DNA from: CAVYUC01 sp963783085
GTDB lineage: Bacteria > Bacteroidota > Bacteroidia > Bacteroidales > Prolixibacteraceae
Reading direction: 5' to 3'
Length of the DNA: 64,000 nucleotides
Assembly (NCBI GenBank): GCA_963783085.1
Contig: CAWAMJ010000008.1
Coordinates: 186,001 to 250,000 of the forward strand
The notes under the pieces were generated by a model, which saw only the letters and a program-made list of their open reading frames with translations, was not told the origin of the DNA and ran no database searches. Below, piece after piece: positions 35,901 through 43,171 of this stretch. How positions within the stretch are numbered: position 1 is the first letter of the stretch; each line of letters opens with the position of its first letter. Made by a program: the position numbers and the translations under genes.

Positions 35901-36146
35901 CGGAACAACAGTACCTACCATTGGGACAATATGGCATACGCCCGTTTGAAAAACCTTGTACTTACTTACACCATTCCAAATAGTATATTCGGAAATTCAG
36001 GTATCGACAGGGCAAGTATCTATTTCTCCGGAAACAATCTTGCGTTGCTTTATGCAGCTCAAAAGAATTTTGATCCGGAAATTGGAGCTCCTATGACTTA
36101 TCCTGCTGTAAAAACATTTGCTATTGGTGCAAGAATTACATTTTAA
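32958..36146 (+). CDS. SusC/RagA TonB-linked outer membrane protein
   Basis: A 1062-residue transporter. The signal peptide is long, with a basic N-region (MQKLAMKLLSIGNGKQKKFR) and hydrophobic core near residues 22-38. A carboxypeptidase-regulatory-like domain follows at about 58-135 (GKVVDEQGMPLPGVSVVVKGTT), then the plug domain (about 140-275, with SVLKDASAAIYGSRAANGVILVTTKRG) and a barrel ending IGARITF. There is no STN domain, unlike the SusC at 10092-13394, so it is not expected to signal to a FecR protein, and no regulator gene is adjacent. The susD gene begins 31 nt downstream. Confidence 0.95.
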   Translation: MQKLAMKLLSIGNGKQKKFRHLTILFLVFMLSAPAALQANDNTKSLNSFSPANGEQQKTISGKVVDEQGMPLPGVSVVVKGTTVGMVTDIDGNYSMEVPQDAETLVFSFVGMKKQEIVIGNQSTINVTMEAESIGLDEVIAVGYASQKKANIVGSVTSVSGEKIASIPAADVTNAISGRMPGSVVIQDSGEPGQNDATILVRGRTTLGNRNDNPEITAPLVVVDGIPGRSMAEIDPVDIESISVLKDASAAIYGSRAANGVILVTTKRGTSGKPQMSYQFYEGFLTPTILPKVTNAGDYATMLSEYQDYEKKPRTYSDEDIALFYSGRDPWEHPNSDWVGDLISKWTTTSKHNFSINGGSNGMFYYVSLGYKNEEAIYKQESTNYKQYNLRAKLEFPITDWLKTNIDYAGFIEKKLYPTKSAGAIYGQSTRLVPTQWSFWPNGKPGPDIEYGDNPVVTSTLEGGSDDQTSYVNQTTFRATITPPFVEGLSFDGTFTYDVTNEYWKRFRKPWTLYFPQWDTATRDSEGFITDMKLTPTPRGYSSPELEEDYYRNIRKLGNLSFTYARDFGSHSVTLFGAYEQLTQDNNDFGAFRKYYISDVVQTLDAGADKDKTNWGTMYIYARKSWIGRLNYSYKGKYLLEGIFRRDGSLKFPPDSRWGNFPGLMLGWRASEENFWKNNLAFINYFKLRASYGKMGMDPGDPFQFMNKYILATGLTLGTDKVVETVVQQSGVANQNITWEKQTTYNIGFDSQLLNNMFSLSTEFFYSKRSDILAPRDASVPQFTGLALPDENIAEVDNRGFEIEAGYNGNFSNDLTLNISGNISYNHNKVVFMDEPERAVPWQQRTGHPYGATLLYNAIGIFSDEASLSYPHWDGAKPGDVIFEDVNNDGQITSDDRILLDKTDAPEIFYGVSLDLTYKNWDLTVLVQGQGTYYRMNIADGRRGEAGNYFQWSFDDRWTPDNPNATVARAYNRDDLYWAFDRNNSTYHWDNMAYARLKNLVLTYTIPNSIFGNSGIDRASIYFSGNNLALLYAAQKNFDPEIGAPMTYPAVKTFAIGARITF

Positions 36147-36176
36147 TTATTTAATGAATTTTGAAAATAATATACG

Positions 36177-38126
36177 ATGAAAAAAATACTAGGTTATTCA
36201 ATGATATTATTGGTGCTGTTATTTACAGCATCGTGTACCGACGTTCTCGATCAGAAGGCGGTAGATGCCTTTCCCGAGTACACCGTATTCGAAGACATCG
36301 GCCTTACCAAAGCTTATTTGGGAAGATGTTATGACTATATTGGAGTGGATAACAACATGGTGTTGGGCCTGCGCGAAGACCTGCTGTCAGGCGCCACCGA
36401 TGAACTTTTGTGCATCCACCGTCCGGGAGGGTACCCCTTTGTAAAAGGGAACATGAGCCCTGATGAACTGGGACATTTTGGAAACTGGCGTTTTAACTGG
36501 ATCGAATGGGCATTATATGCCAACATTAAAAACGTAAATGTTTTTCTTGCGAATGTGGATAATGTTCCTACTGCCAGCGATGATGAAGCTGAGGATCTGA
36601 AGCGATACAAAGCGGAAGCTCATTTTATACGCGCATTCGATTATGTCAACCTGATGCGTTCGTATGGTGGTGTGGTTTTAATAGATCAACCATTTGAGCT
36701 GGATCAGGACTTCCTGAACATTAAAAGATCATCAATCGATGAAACCCTGGCGTTTATTATAGCCGATTGCGACCAGGCTATTGCTGGTTTGGAGGTGGTT
36801 GGTGGACCAAATTACGTACAGGGACGAGCTACCAAAGGCGCCGCTGCCGCACTGAAATCAAGGATTTTGAGCTGGAGCACCGGTGAGTTAATGAATGGAG
36901 GCTACGAACCATCCAACGAATTAGTTTCTTTCCAGTCGGGTTCCCGCACTGACCGTTTACAGGCAGCTAAAAATGCAGCCAAAGCTATAATGGACGGAAC
37001 ATATGGCGATTATGCACTACATGGTTCAACGGATGATCCTCCTGCAAATCTGACAGAAGAAGATGTAATGGCATACGCTGAAAATTACTACAGCATTTTC
37101 GACCAGACAGGCGAATGGAACAGCGAAGCGATTTGGGGCATACAATATGCACAAGCTCAGGGAAATACGACCCAGCAGAACAAATGGTGGGGACCAAATG
37201 GTTACCACAACTGGGGAAACAATGGTCCCAATGAACCTGTTGTAAGAAAATTTGAAATGGCAGATGGAAGCCCTTTTGTATGGGATAAATATAATCCGGG
37301 CGACAAGAATTTCAGAATAGCCACAGCCGGTGAACTGGCCGCAGATCCGGAAATGAATCCTTATGTGGGGCGTGAACCGCGTTTCTATGCTTCCGTATTT
37401 TTTGATGGCGCTCCGTGGATGCAACGCCCCAGTGATGCAGCCGGTATCGACCCGTTAAACCGCATACAAACCGGTTATGTGTTACATACCAATGCCAACA
37501 GTTACCTGGGTCTCAATCAGTCAGCATTTAATGAAAAAGTAGATGCTTTTATCAATGCCGGCGCCGGAAATATGACCCCGGGCCTGGATACCCGGCAGGG
37601 GTTGATCGAATCCTGGAACGGAACCAAAAATGGTTATTACATAAAGAAATATACCGATCCCAATATTGTTGGACAGTTTTTCGACAATACGAACGCCTGG
37701 ATTGAATTACGCTACGCCGAAGTGTTGCTGGATTATGCAGAAGCCTGCATCGAATTGGGAGGACCAGACCTTCAGGCTGGTATCGATGCATTGAATATGA
37801 TACGCAACCGTGCCGGTTTACCAGACCGTGTGACCTCTGATCAGAATCAGGCGCGGGAATGGTACCGTCACGAGCGTTTGATTGAATTCTTTGGTGAAGG
37901 CGACCGCTGGTACATGATCCGCAAATGGATGATTGCCGACGATGTAATCGAGGATGTAAGCCCAATGAAAATTTACCACTTCGACGATGGCACCCATATT
38001 TGGAACTATGACCAGTCGGCAATCGTTGACGGCCGGGCATGGAAAGATGCAAACTACTGGTTGCCTATTTCAAGGACTGAAATCAACAAGGCGCCACAGT
38101 TGCAGCAAAACCCTAATTATAATTAA
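36177..38126 (+). CDS. RagB/SusD family nutrient uptake outer membrane lipoprotein
   Basis: A 649-residue SusD-type lipoprotein with signal MKKILGYSMILLVLLFTASC (Cys20). SusD-like helices are seen in RYKAEAHFIRAFDYVNLMRSYGGVVLI near residue 142, and the C-terminal RagB/SusD region in IELRYAEVLLDYAEACIELGG near residue 507 and IRNRAGLPDRV near residue 543. The end is the usual YWLPISRTEINKAPQLQQNPNY. It is longer than most SusD proteins because of a large middle insertion (about residues 280-480). It pairs with the SusC upstream. No glycosidase or regulator lies within 4 kb, so the substrate is unknown. Confidence 0.95.
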   Translation: MKKILGYSMILLVLLFTASCTDVLDQKAVDAFPEYTVFEDIGLTKAYLGRCYDYIGVDNNMVLGLREDLLSGATDELLCIHRPGGYPFVKGNMSPDELGHFGNWRFNWIEWALYANIKNVNVFLANVDNVPTASDDEAEDLKRYKAEAHFIRAFDYVNLMRSYGGVVLIDQPFELDQDFLNIKRSSIDETLAFIIADCDQAIAGLEVVGGPNYVQGRATKGAAAALKSRILSWSTGELMNGGYEPSNELVSFQSGSRTDRLQAAKNAAKAIMDGTYGDYALHGSTDDPPANLTEEDVMAYAENYYSIFDQTGEWNSEAIWGIQYAQAQGNTTQQNKWWGPNGYHNWGNNGPNEPVVRKFEMADGSPFVWDKYNPGDKNFRIATAGELAADPEMNPYVGREPRFYASVFFDGAPWMQRPSDAAGIDPLNRIQTGYVLHTNANSYLGLNQSAFNEKVDAFINAGAGNMTPGLDTRQGLIESWNGTKNGYYIKKYTDPNIVGQFFDNTNAWIELRYAEVLLDYAEACIELGGPDLQAGIDALNMIRNRAGLPDRVTSDQNQAREWYRHERLIEFFGEGDRWYMIRKWMIADDVIEDVSPMKIYHFDDGTHIWNYDQSAIVDGRAWKDANYWLPISRTEINKAPQLQQNPNYN

Positions 38127-38154
38127 TTAAGTTTGGTTAGTTTATAAAAAAAGT

Positions 38155-38184
38155 AACCGGCTCTTTGACAGGGCCGGTTTTTTT
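38155..38184 (+). terminator. Intrinsic terminator after second susD
   Basis: AACCGGCTC pairs with GGGCCGGTT around a 7-nt loop (one T-G wobble), followed by TTTTT, 28 nt after the stop codon. Confidence 0.9.
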
Positions 38185-38209
38185 ATGATCTAAAATCTAA
38201 TATTTAGTT

Positions 38210-38300
38210 AACGCTGACATGTCTTACGACGATGTCAGGTTCCGGGAAAAACCAACGAAGCATAAACTTGTCAGCCTCCGCAGGACCTGACAACGTTAAG
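38210..38300. repeat. Inverted-repeat cluster containing copy 2 of the 31-nt element
   Basis: Two hairpins lie here. The first is CTGACAT...ATGTCAG at about 38214-38237. The second, 38266-38296, is ACTTGTCAGC, 10 variable bases and CCTGACAACGT, whose arms are identical to those of 16504-16534. The shared CTGACA core links both hairpins. Confidence 0.55.
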
Positions 38301-38384
38301 GAGGTTGAATTTAAAGGCCTTATACTTTCCTTCCCTTTCTCACTAATGTTTTATTTCGATTCCGGGCCTGGTTAAAAAAGACCA

Positions 38385-38433
38385 CTCCCGCCCCCCCCGT
38401 CCGCAGAATCGAAGCGTGGCCCCGGGCGGGGAG
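38385..38433. other. GC-rich imperfect palindrome in an otherwise AT-rich gap
   Basis: CTCCCGCCC at about 38385-38393, within a run of eight C, pairs with GGGCGGGGAG at 38424-38433 with one bulge. It is out of keeping with the surrounding AT-rich sequence and lies about 180 nt upstream of the ilv promoter. No protein or known RNA was recognised in the rest of 38300-38610. Confidence 0.35.
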
Positions 38434-38614
38434 CCGGAAAACAAATGATGTTGGTGTTAAAAAAATTACGGCTGTTTGAGGAGGCATGACGAATCCAACG
38501 GCTTTCGCTCCACAAAAAATTAAACTGAAACAAATCAATTGTGAATAATCTTAATCAAAATGCACATTTAAATTTAACTTTTATACAAAAAACCGGATTT
38601 TACTTTTAATTCGT

Positions 38615-38644
38615 TTTGCTTTTTAATATTAATTTTTACATTTG
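38615..38644 (+). promoter_or_regulatory. Promoter of the ilv operon
   Basis: TTTG at 38615-38618, an 18-nt spacer and TACATTTG at 38637-38644 match the Bacteroidota promoter pattern. The predicted start near 38651 would put the leader-peptide ATG about 17 nt into the transcript, which fits an attenuator. Confidence 0.7.
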
Positions 38645-38667
38645 CCGGAACAACAAAAAATTGAAGC

Positions 38668-38736
38668 ATGAGATTATTCACTGCCATTATTGTAGTCCTT
38701 CTTGTCGTCGTTTCGGAATTCACCGGGAAGGGCTAA
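38668..38736 (+). CDS. ilv operon leader peptide
   Basis: A 22-codon frame that begins MRLFTA and then has nine consecutive branched-chain codons (Ile-Ile-Val-Val-Leu-Leu-Val-Val-Val), followed by SEFTGKG and TAA. It lies between a good promoter and a terminator hairpin, 94 nt before ilvD. Such a run of Ile, Val and Leu codons in a short frame before ilv genes is the hallmark of ribosome-mediated attenuation: scarcity of charged tRNA stalls the ribosome in the run. The last codons double as a pairing strand: CGGGAAGGGCT at 38724-38734. Confidence 0.85.
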   Translation: MRLFTAIIVVLLVVVSEFTGKG

Positions 38737-38796
38737 ACTATAATTGCAGGTAAAAGATATAACAAGCCTTTCTCGAACAGCGGGAAGGGCTTTTTT
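38724..38796 (+). promoter_or_regulatory. ilv attenuator: antiterminator and terminator
   Basis: The 11-nt sequence CGGGAAGGGCT occurs twice: at 38724-38734, at the end of the leader peptide frame, and at 38781-38791, the 3' arm of the terminator. Both can pair with AGCCTTTCTCG at 38765-38775. If the ribosome stalls on the Ile/Val/Leu run, the first copy is free and forms an antiterminator. If it reaches the stop codon, it covers the first copy and the terminator forms. Confidence 0.8.
38764..38796 (+). terminator. Attenuator terminator of the ilv operon
   Basis: AAGCCTTTCTCG pairs with CGGGAAGGGCTT over 12 bp (two wobble pairs) around the loop AACAG, followed by the remaining T residues. 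It lies 34 nt before the ilvD start. Confidence 0.9.
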
Positions 38797-38829
38797 AATG
38801 TTAAAAAAACAAATTAAAGAGTTCCAAGT

Positions 38830-40659
38830 ATGAAAATACCATTACGAAGCAACACCACCACCCAGGGTCGTAGAATGGCCGGAGCCAGAAGTCTTTGGCG
38901 TGCAAACGGAATGCAGGAAGAACATTTCGGAAAACCAGTTATTGCCATTGTCAACTCATTTACCCAGTTTGTCCCCGGGCATGCCCACCTTCATAACATT
39001 GGCCAGTATATAAAAGGGCTAATCGAAGAGAAAGGCTTTTTTGCTGCTGAATTTAACACGATTGCCATCGACGACGGAATTGCCATGGGGCACGATGGCA
39101 TGTTGTATTCGCTCCCGTCGCGCGACGTAATTGCCGACAGTGTGGAATACATGTGCAACGGCCACAAAGTGGATGCAATGGTTTGCATTTCAAATTGCGA
39201 TAAAATTACCCCCGGAATGTTGATGGGCGCCATGCGGCTGAACATTCCGGCAGTATTCGTTTCGGGCGGCCCCATGGAAGCCGGCGACGTGAACGGAAAA
39301 ATGTATGATTTGGTTGATGCAATGGTGATGGCGGCTGACCAGTCGGTTTCCGACGAGCAGCTTTCAGTAGTCGAACAAAACGCTTGTCCGACCTGTGGTT
39401 CCTGTTCGGGTATGTTTACGGCGAACTCTATGAATTGCCTTGCAGAAGCCATTGGAATGGCGCTTCCCGGAAACGGGACAATTGTAGCTACTCATGCCAA
39501 CCGGAAGAAATTATTTGAGGAAGCGGTTGAAAAAATAATCGATGCAACACAAAAGTATTATTTTGAAGGTGACGATTCCGTGCTTCCCAGAAGTATCGCC
39601 ACCCGCAACGCGTTTTTGAATGCCATGAAACTCGACATCGCCATGGGTGGTTCTACCAACACCGTTTTACATTTGCTTGCAATTGCACATGAAGCCGAAG
39701 TCGACTTTACAATGGAAGATATCGATCGGCTTTCCCGAAATACACCAAACCTGTGCAAAGTTGCACCAAGTTCCGATTACCATGTTCAGGATGTTAACCG
39801 GGCAGGTGGAATTCTTTCCATCATGGGAGAACTCGACCGTGCCGGTTTAATGGAAACTTCTGTGAACCGTATTGACGGACGATCGTTAAAAGAAGCAATT
39901 GCAGAATATGATGTTATGACAGAGACAGCAACCGAAGATGCAAAACACCGTTTTCTATCTTCACCGGGCAACGGACAAAGGAATCTGGTGCTGGGTTCGC
40001 AGGAAAATTATTATACTGAATTGGATATCAATCGGGAAAACGGATGTATCCGCAATGCCGAACATGCATACAATAAAGATGGCGGTCTGGCAGTGCTGTA
40101 CGGAAACATTGCCCGGAGCGGATGTATTGTAAAAACTGCGGGAGTAGATCCTTCAATTTTTAAATTTACAGGAACAGCAAAGGTATTCGATTCGCAGGAT
40201 GATGCCGTTAACGGAATTTTAAGCGATGCCGTACAAAAGGGCGACGTCATCGTTATTCGCTACGAAGGCCCGAAAGGAGGACCGGGGATGCAGGAAATGC
40301 TCTACCCCACTTCCTATCTGAAATCAATGCAGTTGGATAAATATTGTGCATTGGTTACCGACGGCCGTTTTTCCGGCGGAACTTCAGGATTGTCAATCGG
40401 TCATGTTTCACCGGAAGCAGCGGCAGGTGGAGAAATCGGGTTGATAAAACAGAATGATAAAATTGAAATTGATATAGCCAACCGTTCCATCAACCTGCTG
40501 ATTTCCGATGAGGAAATGGAACAACGCCGGAAACAAGAGGTAGCAAAAGGGGGGAATGCGTTCAAACCGGGAAACCGGAACAGACATGTTTCAAAAGCAT
40601 TACGCGCTTATGCAAGTCTCGTTTCATCGGCTGACAAAGGAGCAATCAGAGAAATTTAG
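38830..40659 (+). CDS. ilvD: Dihydroxy-acid dehydratase
   Basis: A 609-residue enzyme, close to the usual 610-620. It dehydrates 2,3-dihydroxy-3-methyl acids to the 2-oxo acids that precede valine and isoleucine. The iron-sulfur ligands are visible: ISNCDKITPGM (Cys123) and CPTCGSCSGMFTANSMNC (Cys186, Cys189, Cys192 region). Other conserved parts include AMGGSTNTVLH and ALVTDGRFSGGTSGLSIGHVSPEAA. It is the first structural gene after the attenuator and is followed at 78 nt by ilvB. Confidence 0.97.
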   Translation: MKIPLRSNTTTQGRRMAGARSLWRANGMQEEHFGKPVIAIVNSFTQFVPGHAHLHNIGQYIKGLIEEKGFFAAEFNTIAIDDGIAMGHDGMLYSLPSRDVIADSVEYMCNGHKVDAMVCISNCDKITPGMLMGAMRLNIPAVFVSGGPMEAGDVNGKMYDLVDAMVMAADQSVSDEQLSVVEQNACPTCGSCSGMFTANSMNCLAEAIGMALPGNGTIVATHANRKKLFEEAVEKIIDATQKYYFEGDDSVLPRSIATRNAFLNAMKLDIAMGGSTNTVLHLLAIAHEAEVDFTMEDIDRLSRNTPNLCKVAPSSDYHVQDVNRAGGILSIMGELDRAGLMETSVNRIDGRSLKEAIAEYDVMTETATEDAKHRFLSSPGNGQRNLVLGSQENYYTELDINRENGCIRNAEHAYNKDGGLAVLYGNIARSGCIVKTAGVDPSIFKFTGTAKVFDSQDDAVNGILSDAVQKGDVIVIRYEGPKGGPGMQEMLYPTSYLKSMQLDKYCALVTDGRFSGGTSGLSIGHVSPEAAAGGEIGLIKQNDKIEIDIANRSINLLISDEEMEQRRKQEVAKGGNAFKPGNRNRHVSKALRAYASLVSSADKGAIREI

Positions 40660-40696
40660 TTCGAATAAAAAAAGTTGTGATTTAATTAATAAAATC

Positions 40697-40715
40697 CCGG
40701 TGCCGGTTGCACCGG
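40697..40715 (+). other. Intergenic hairpin between ilvD and ilvB
   Basis: CCGGTGC-CGGTT-GCACCGG is a perfect 7-bp stem. It is followed by ACTTCAT and not by a T-tract, so it is unlikely to stop transcription. It may protect the upstream mRNA end or adjust relative expression. Confidence 0.5.
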
Positions 40716-40737
40716 ACTTCATATAAAAACAAAGATT

Positions 40738-42435
40738 ATGACGAAGAGAAAAGTTACCGGATCGCAAGCCACCATTCTTTCCTTACTGGAAGAAGGTGTT
40801 GATACCATTTTTGGTTATCCGGGCGGCGCAATTATGCCCGTTTACGATGCATTGTATGATTTCGACAAAAATGTAAAACATATTCTAACCCGCCATGAAC
40901 AGGGAGCAGTGCATGCGGCGGAAGGTTACGCAAGGGTTACTGGCAAACCCGGGGTGTGTTTTGTTACCTCCGGTCCGGGTGCTACAAACCTCATTACCGG
41001 AATTGCAGACGCCATGATTGATTCAACACCGCTGGTTTGTATCACAGGGCAGGTGGCTTCGCCGTTGCTCGGAAGCGACGCATTCCAGGAATCAGACATA
41101 GTAGGTATTTCCATGCCGATTACCAAATGGAATTACCAGGTAACTTCACCGGAAGAAATTCCGGAAGCCATTGCACAGGCATTTTACATTGCCCGCTCGG
41201 GCCGGCCGGGACCGGTTGTTATCGACCTGACGAAAGATGCTCAATTCGGCGAACTGGAGTTCGAATATAAAAAATGCACTAAAATCAGGAGTTATGTTCC
41301 GGAACCAAACATCGATCCGTTCAAAATAAAGGAAGCTGCCGATTTAATAGACCGGGCCAAAAAACCGCTTATCCTGTTCGGACAAGGTGTTATTATCGGA
41401 AATGCCGAGGATGAATTAAAGGCATTTATTAAAAAAACAGGGATCCCGGCTGCATGGACATTGCTTGGATTATCGGCCATTCCCACCGATCATCCATTAA
41501 ACGTGGGAATGCTGGGAATGCATGGAAACTACGGGCCCAACCTGCTCACTAACGAAGCTGATTTAATTATTGCTGTGGGAATGCGTTTCGACGACCGCGT
41601 AACCGGAAAAGTAAGTAAATACGCAACAAATGCAAAAATAATCCATCTGGAGATCGATCCGGCAGAAATAAACAAGATTAAAAAAGCAGATGTTGCGGTA
41701 TTGGGCAATTCGAAAAAATCGCTGCAAATGCTTACCGACAATGTAAAAGAAAATTCACACGAGGAGTGGTTGGCAAGATTCCATGAATGCGATAAAATAG
41801 AAAACGAAAAAATCATTCACAAAGACCTTTTCCCGGAAAAACCCGGATTAACGATGGGTGAAGTTATCCGGATAACAGCCGACAAAACAAACCACGATGC
41901 AGTTCTTGTTTCGGATGTTGGTCAGCATCAGATGATAGCTTCGCGTTATTTTAAGTTCAAAAAATCAAAAAGCAACGTTACATCGGGCGGGCTCGGCACC
42001 ATGGGATTTGCACTTCCGGCAAGTATGGGCGCCCAGCTCGGAGCTCCCGACAGGACAGTTGTAGCAGTTATCGGCGATGGCGGCTTTCAGATGACCATCC
42101 AGGAATTGGGCACGATTGCACAAAATAAACTCCCGGTAAAAATTATTATACTTAACAATAATTTCCTGGGAATGGTCCGCCAGTGGCAGCAGCTTTTTTT
42201 CGAAAAAAGGTATTCATTCACCGAACTTCAAAATCCTGATTTTATAATGATCGGAAAAGGATTCGGAATTGACGGGCACAAAGTGGAATCGCGCGAACAC
42301 CTCGAAGAGGGGATTGAAAGAATGGTGCAGCACGACGGGCCTTATTTGCTCGAAGTTGTTATTGAAAAAGAAGATAATGTATTTCCAATGGTTCCAACTG
42401 GCGCATCAGTTTCTGATGTTATTCTTGAGCCATAA
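40738..42435 (+). CDS. ilvB: Acetolactate synthase large subunit
   Basis: A 565-residue thiamine diphosphate enzyme making acetolactate and acetohydroxybutyrate, the first committed step for valine, leucine and isoleucine. It shows the catalytic Glu in ILTRHEQGAVHAAEGYAR (Glu54), the N-terminal FGYPGGAIMPVYDAL and the cofactor motif VAVIGDGGFQM followed by IILNNNFLGMVRQWQ. The middle domain includes MRFDDRVTGKV, typical of the FAD-binding type. Length is normal. ilvN, the regulatory subunit, follows at 62 nt. Confidence 0.97.
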   Translation: MTKRKVTGSQATILSLLEEGVDTIFGYPGGAIMPVYDALYDFDKNVKHILTRHEQGAVHAAEGYARVTGKPGVCFVTSGPGATNLITGIADAMIDSTPLVCITGQVASPLLGSDAFQESDIVGISMPITKWNYQVTSPEEIPEAIAQAFYIARSGRPGPVVIDLTKDAQFGELEFEYKKCTKIRSYVPEPNIDPFKIKEAADLIDRAKKPLILFGQGVIIGNAEDELKAFIKKTGIPAAWTLLGLSAIPTDHPLNVGMLGMHGNYGPNLLTNEADLIIAVGMRFDDRVTGKVSKYATNAKIIHLEIDPAEINKIKKADVAVLGNSKKSLQMLTDNVKENSHEEWLARFHECDKIENEKIIHKDLFPEKPGLTMGEVIRITADKTNHDAVLVSDVGQHQMIASRYFKFKKSKSNVTSGGLGTMGFALPASMGAQLGAPDRTVVAVIGDGGFQMTIQELGTIAQNKLPVKIIILNNNFLGMVRQWQQLFFEKRYSFTELQNPDFIMIGKGFGIDGHKVESREHLEEGIERMVQHDGPYLLEVVIEKEDNVFPMVPTGASVSDVILEP

Positions 42436-42497
42436 TTGAACTTCATACAATATTGATAGTTCTGTTAAAATTTTAAAGAAATTAAAAAAAATAAATA

Positions 42498-43040
42498 ATG
42501 AAACAAGAATATATTATATCCGTTTATTCTGAAAACCATATCGGTTTGCTCACCAGGATTACCATTGTTTTTACACGCCGAAAAATAAACATTGAAAGCC
42601 TGACAGTATCTGAATCAGCTATTCCGGGAGTTTTTAAGTTCACGATTGTGATTAAAACATCCCAGGAACTGGTGGAAAAAGTTGTGGGGCAAATCGATAA
42701 GATCATCGATGTACTGAAAGCTTTTTATCATACGAAAGAGGAAATGATCTATCAGGAAATAGCTTTGTACAAAGTGCCTACAGAAGCATTGTACGAAAAT
42801 GACACCATTGAAAAACTGGTGCGGAATTCCGGCGCCCGGATACTCGAAATTACCCGGGAATATACAGTTATTGAGAAAACCGGACATAAAGAAGAAACAC
42901 AGGAATTGTTTGAAGAACTGAACAAAATCAAGGTCATGCAGTTTATTCGCTCAGGCAGGGTTGCATTAACACGCGACCCAATTGAACGATTGTCGGAATT
43001 CCTGAAAGAAAGAGATGCTTTGCTGGAAAGTCTCGATTGA
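42498..43040 (+). CDS. ilvN: Acetolactate synthase small (regulatory) subunit
   Basis: A 180-residue protein with an ACT domain at about residues 4-75 (YIISVYSENHIGLLTRITIVFTRRKINIESL, then KFTIVIKT) and the C-terminal ALS small-subunit domain (IYQEIALYKVPTEALYEND, NSGARILEITREYTVIEKTG, IRSGRVALTRD). It binds the large subunit and gives feedback inhibition by valine. Position next to ilvB is standard. Confidence 0.95.
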   Translation: MKQEYIISVYSENHIGLLTRITIVFTRRKINIESLTVSESAIPGVFKFTIVIKTSQELVEKVVGQIDKIIDVLKAFYHTKEEMIYQEIALYKVPTEALYENDTIEKLVRNSGARILEITREYTVIEKTGHKEETQELFEELNKIKVMQFIRSGRVALTRDPIERLSEFLKERDALLESLD

Positions 43041-43070
43041 CAAATAATTACAAATACCGGCAAAAAGGTT

Positions 43071-43128
43071 TAAATTTGCAGTTTTAACCGGAGAGAAGAT
43101 TTAAAATTGGATCTTCGGAAGTTAAAAC
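43071..43128 (+). promoter_or_regulatory. Internal promoter box and structured leader before ilvC
   Basis: TAAATTTG at 43071-43078 matches the -7 consensus on the plus strand, without a clear -33 element. It is followed by a long hairpin: GTTTTAAC (43081-43088) pairs perfectly with GTTAAAAC (43121-43128), and inside it GAAGAT (43095-43100) pairs with ATCTTC (43111-43116). No T-tract follows. This could be a second start for ilvC or an mRNA processing site. Confidence 0.4.
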
Positions 43129-43171
43129 GAACCAGATAAAAACAGCGAAAAATTAACAATAAACAAGAATT

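Noticed and set aside
38320..38538. 72-codon minus-strand frame in the gap before ilvD
   Set aside because: It crosses the poly-C palindrome and has no family-like sequence, no signal and no partner gene; likely chance.
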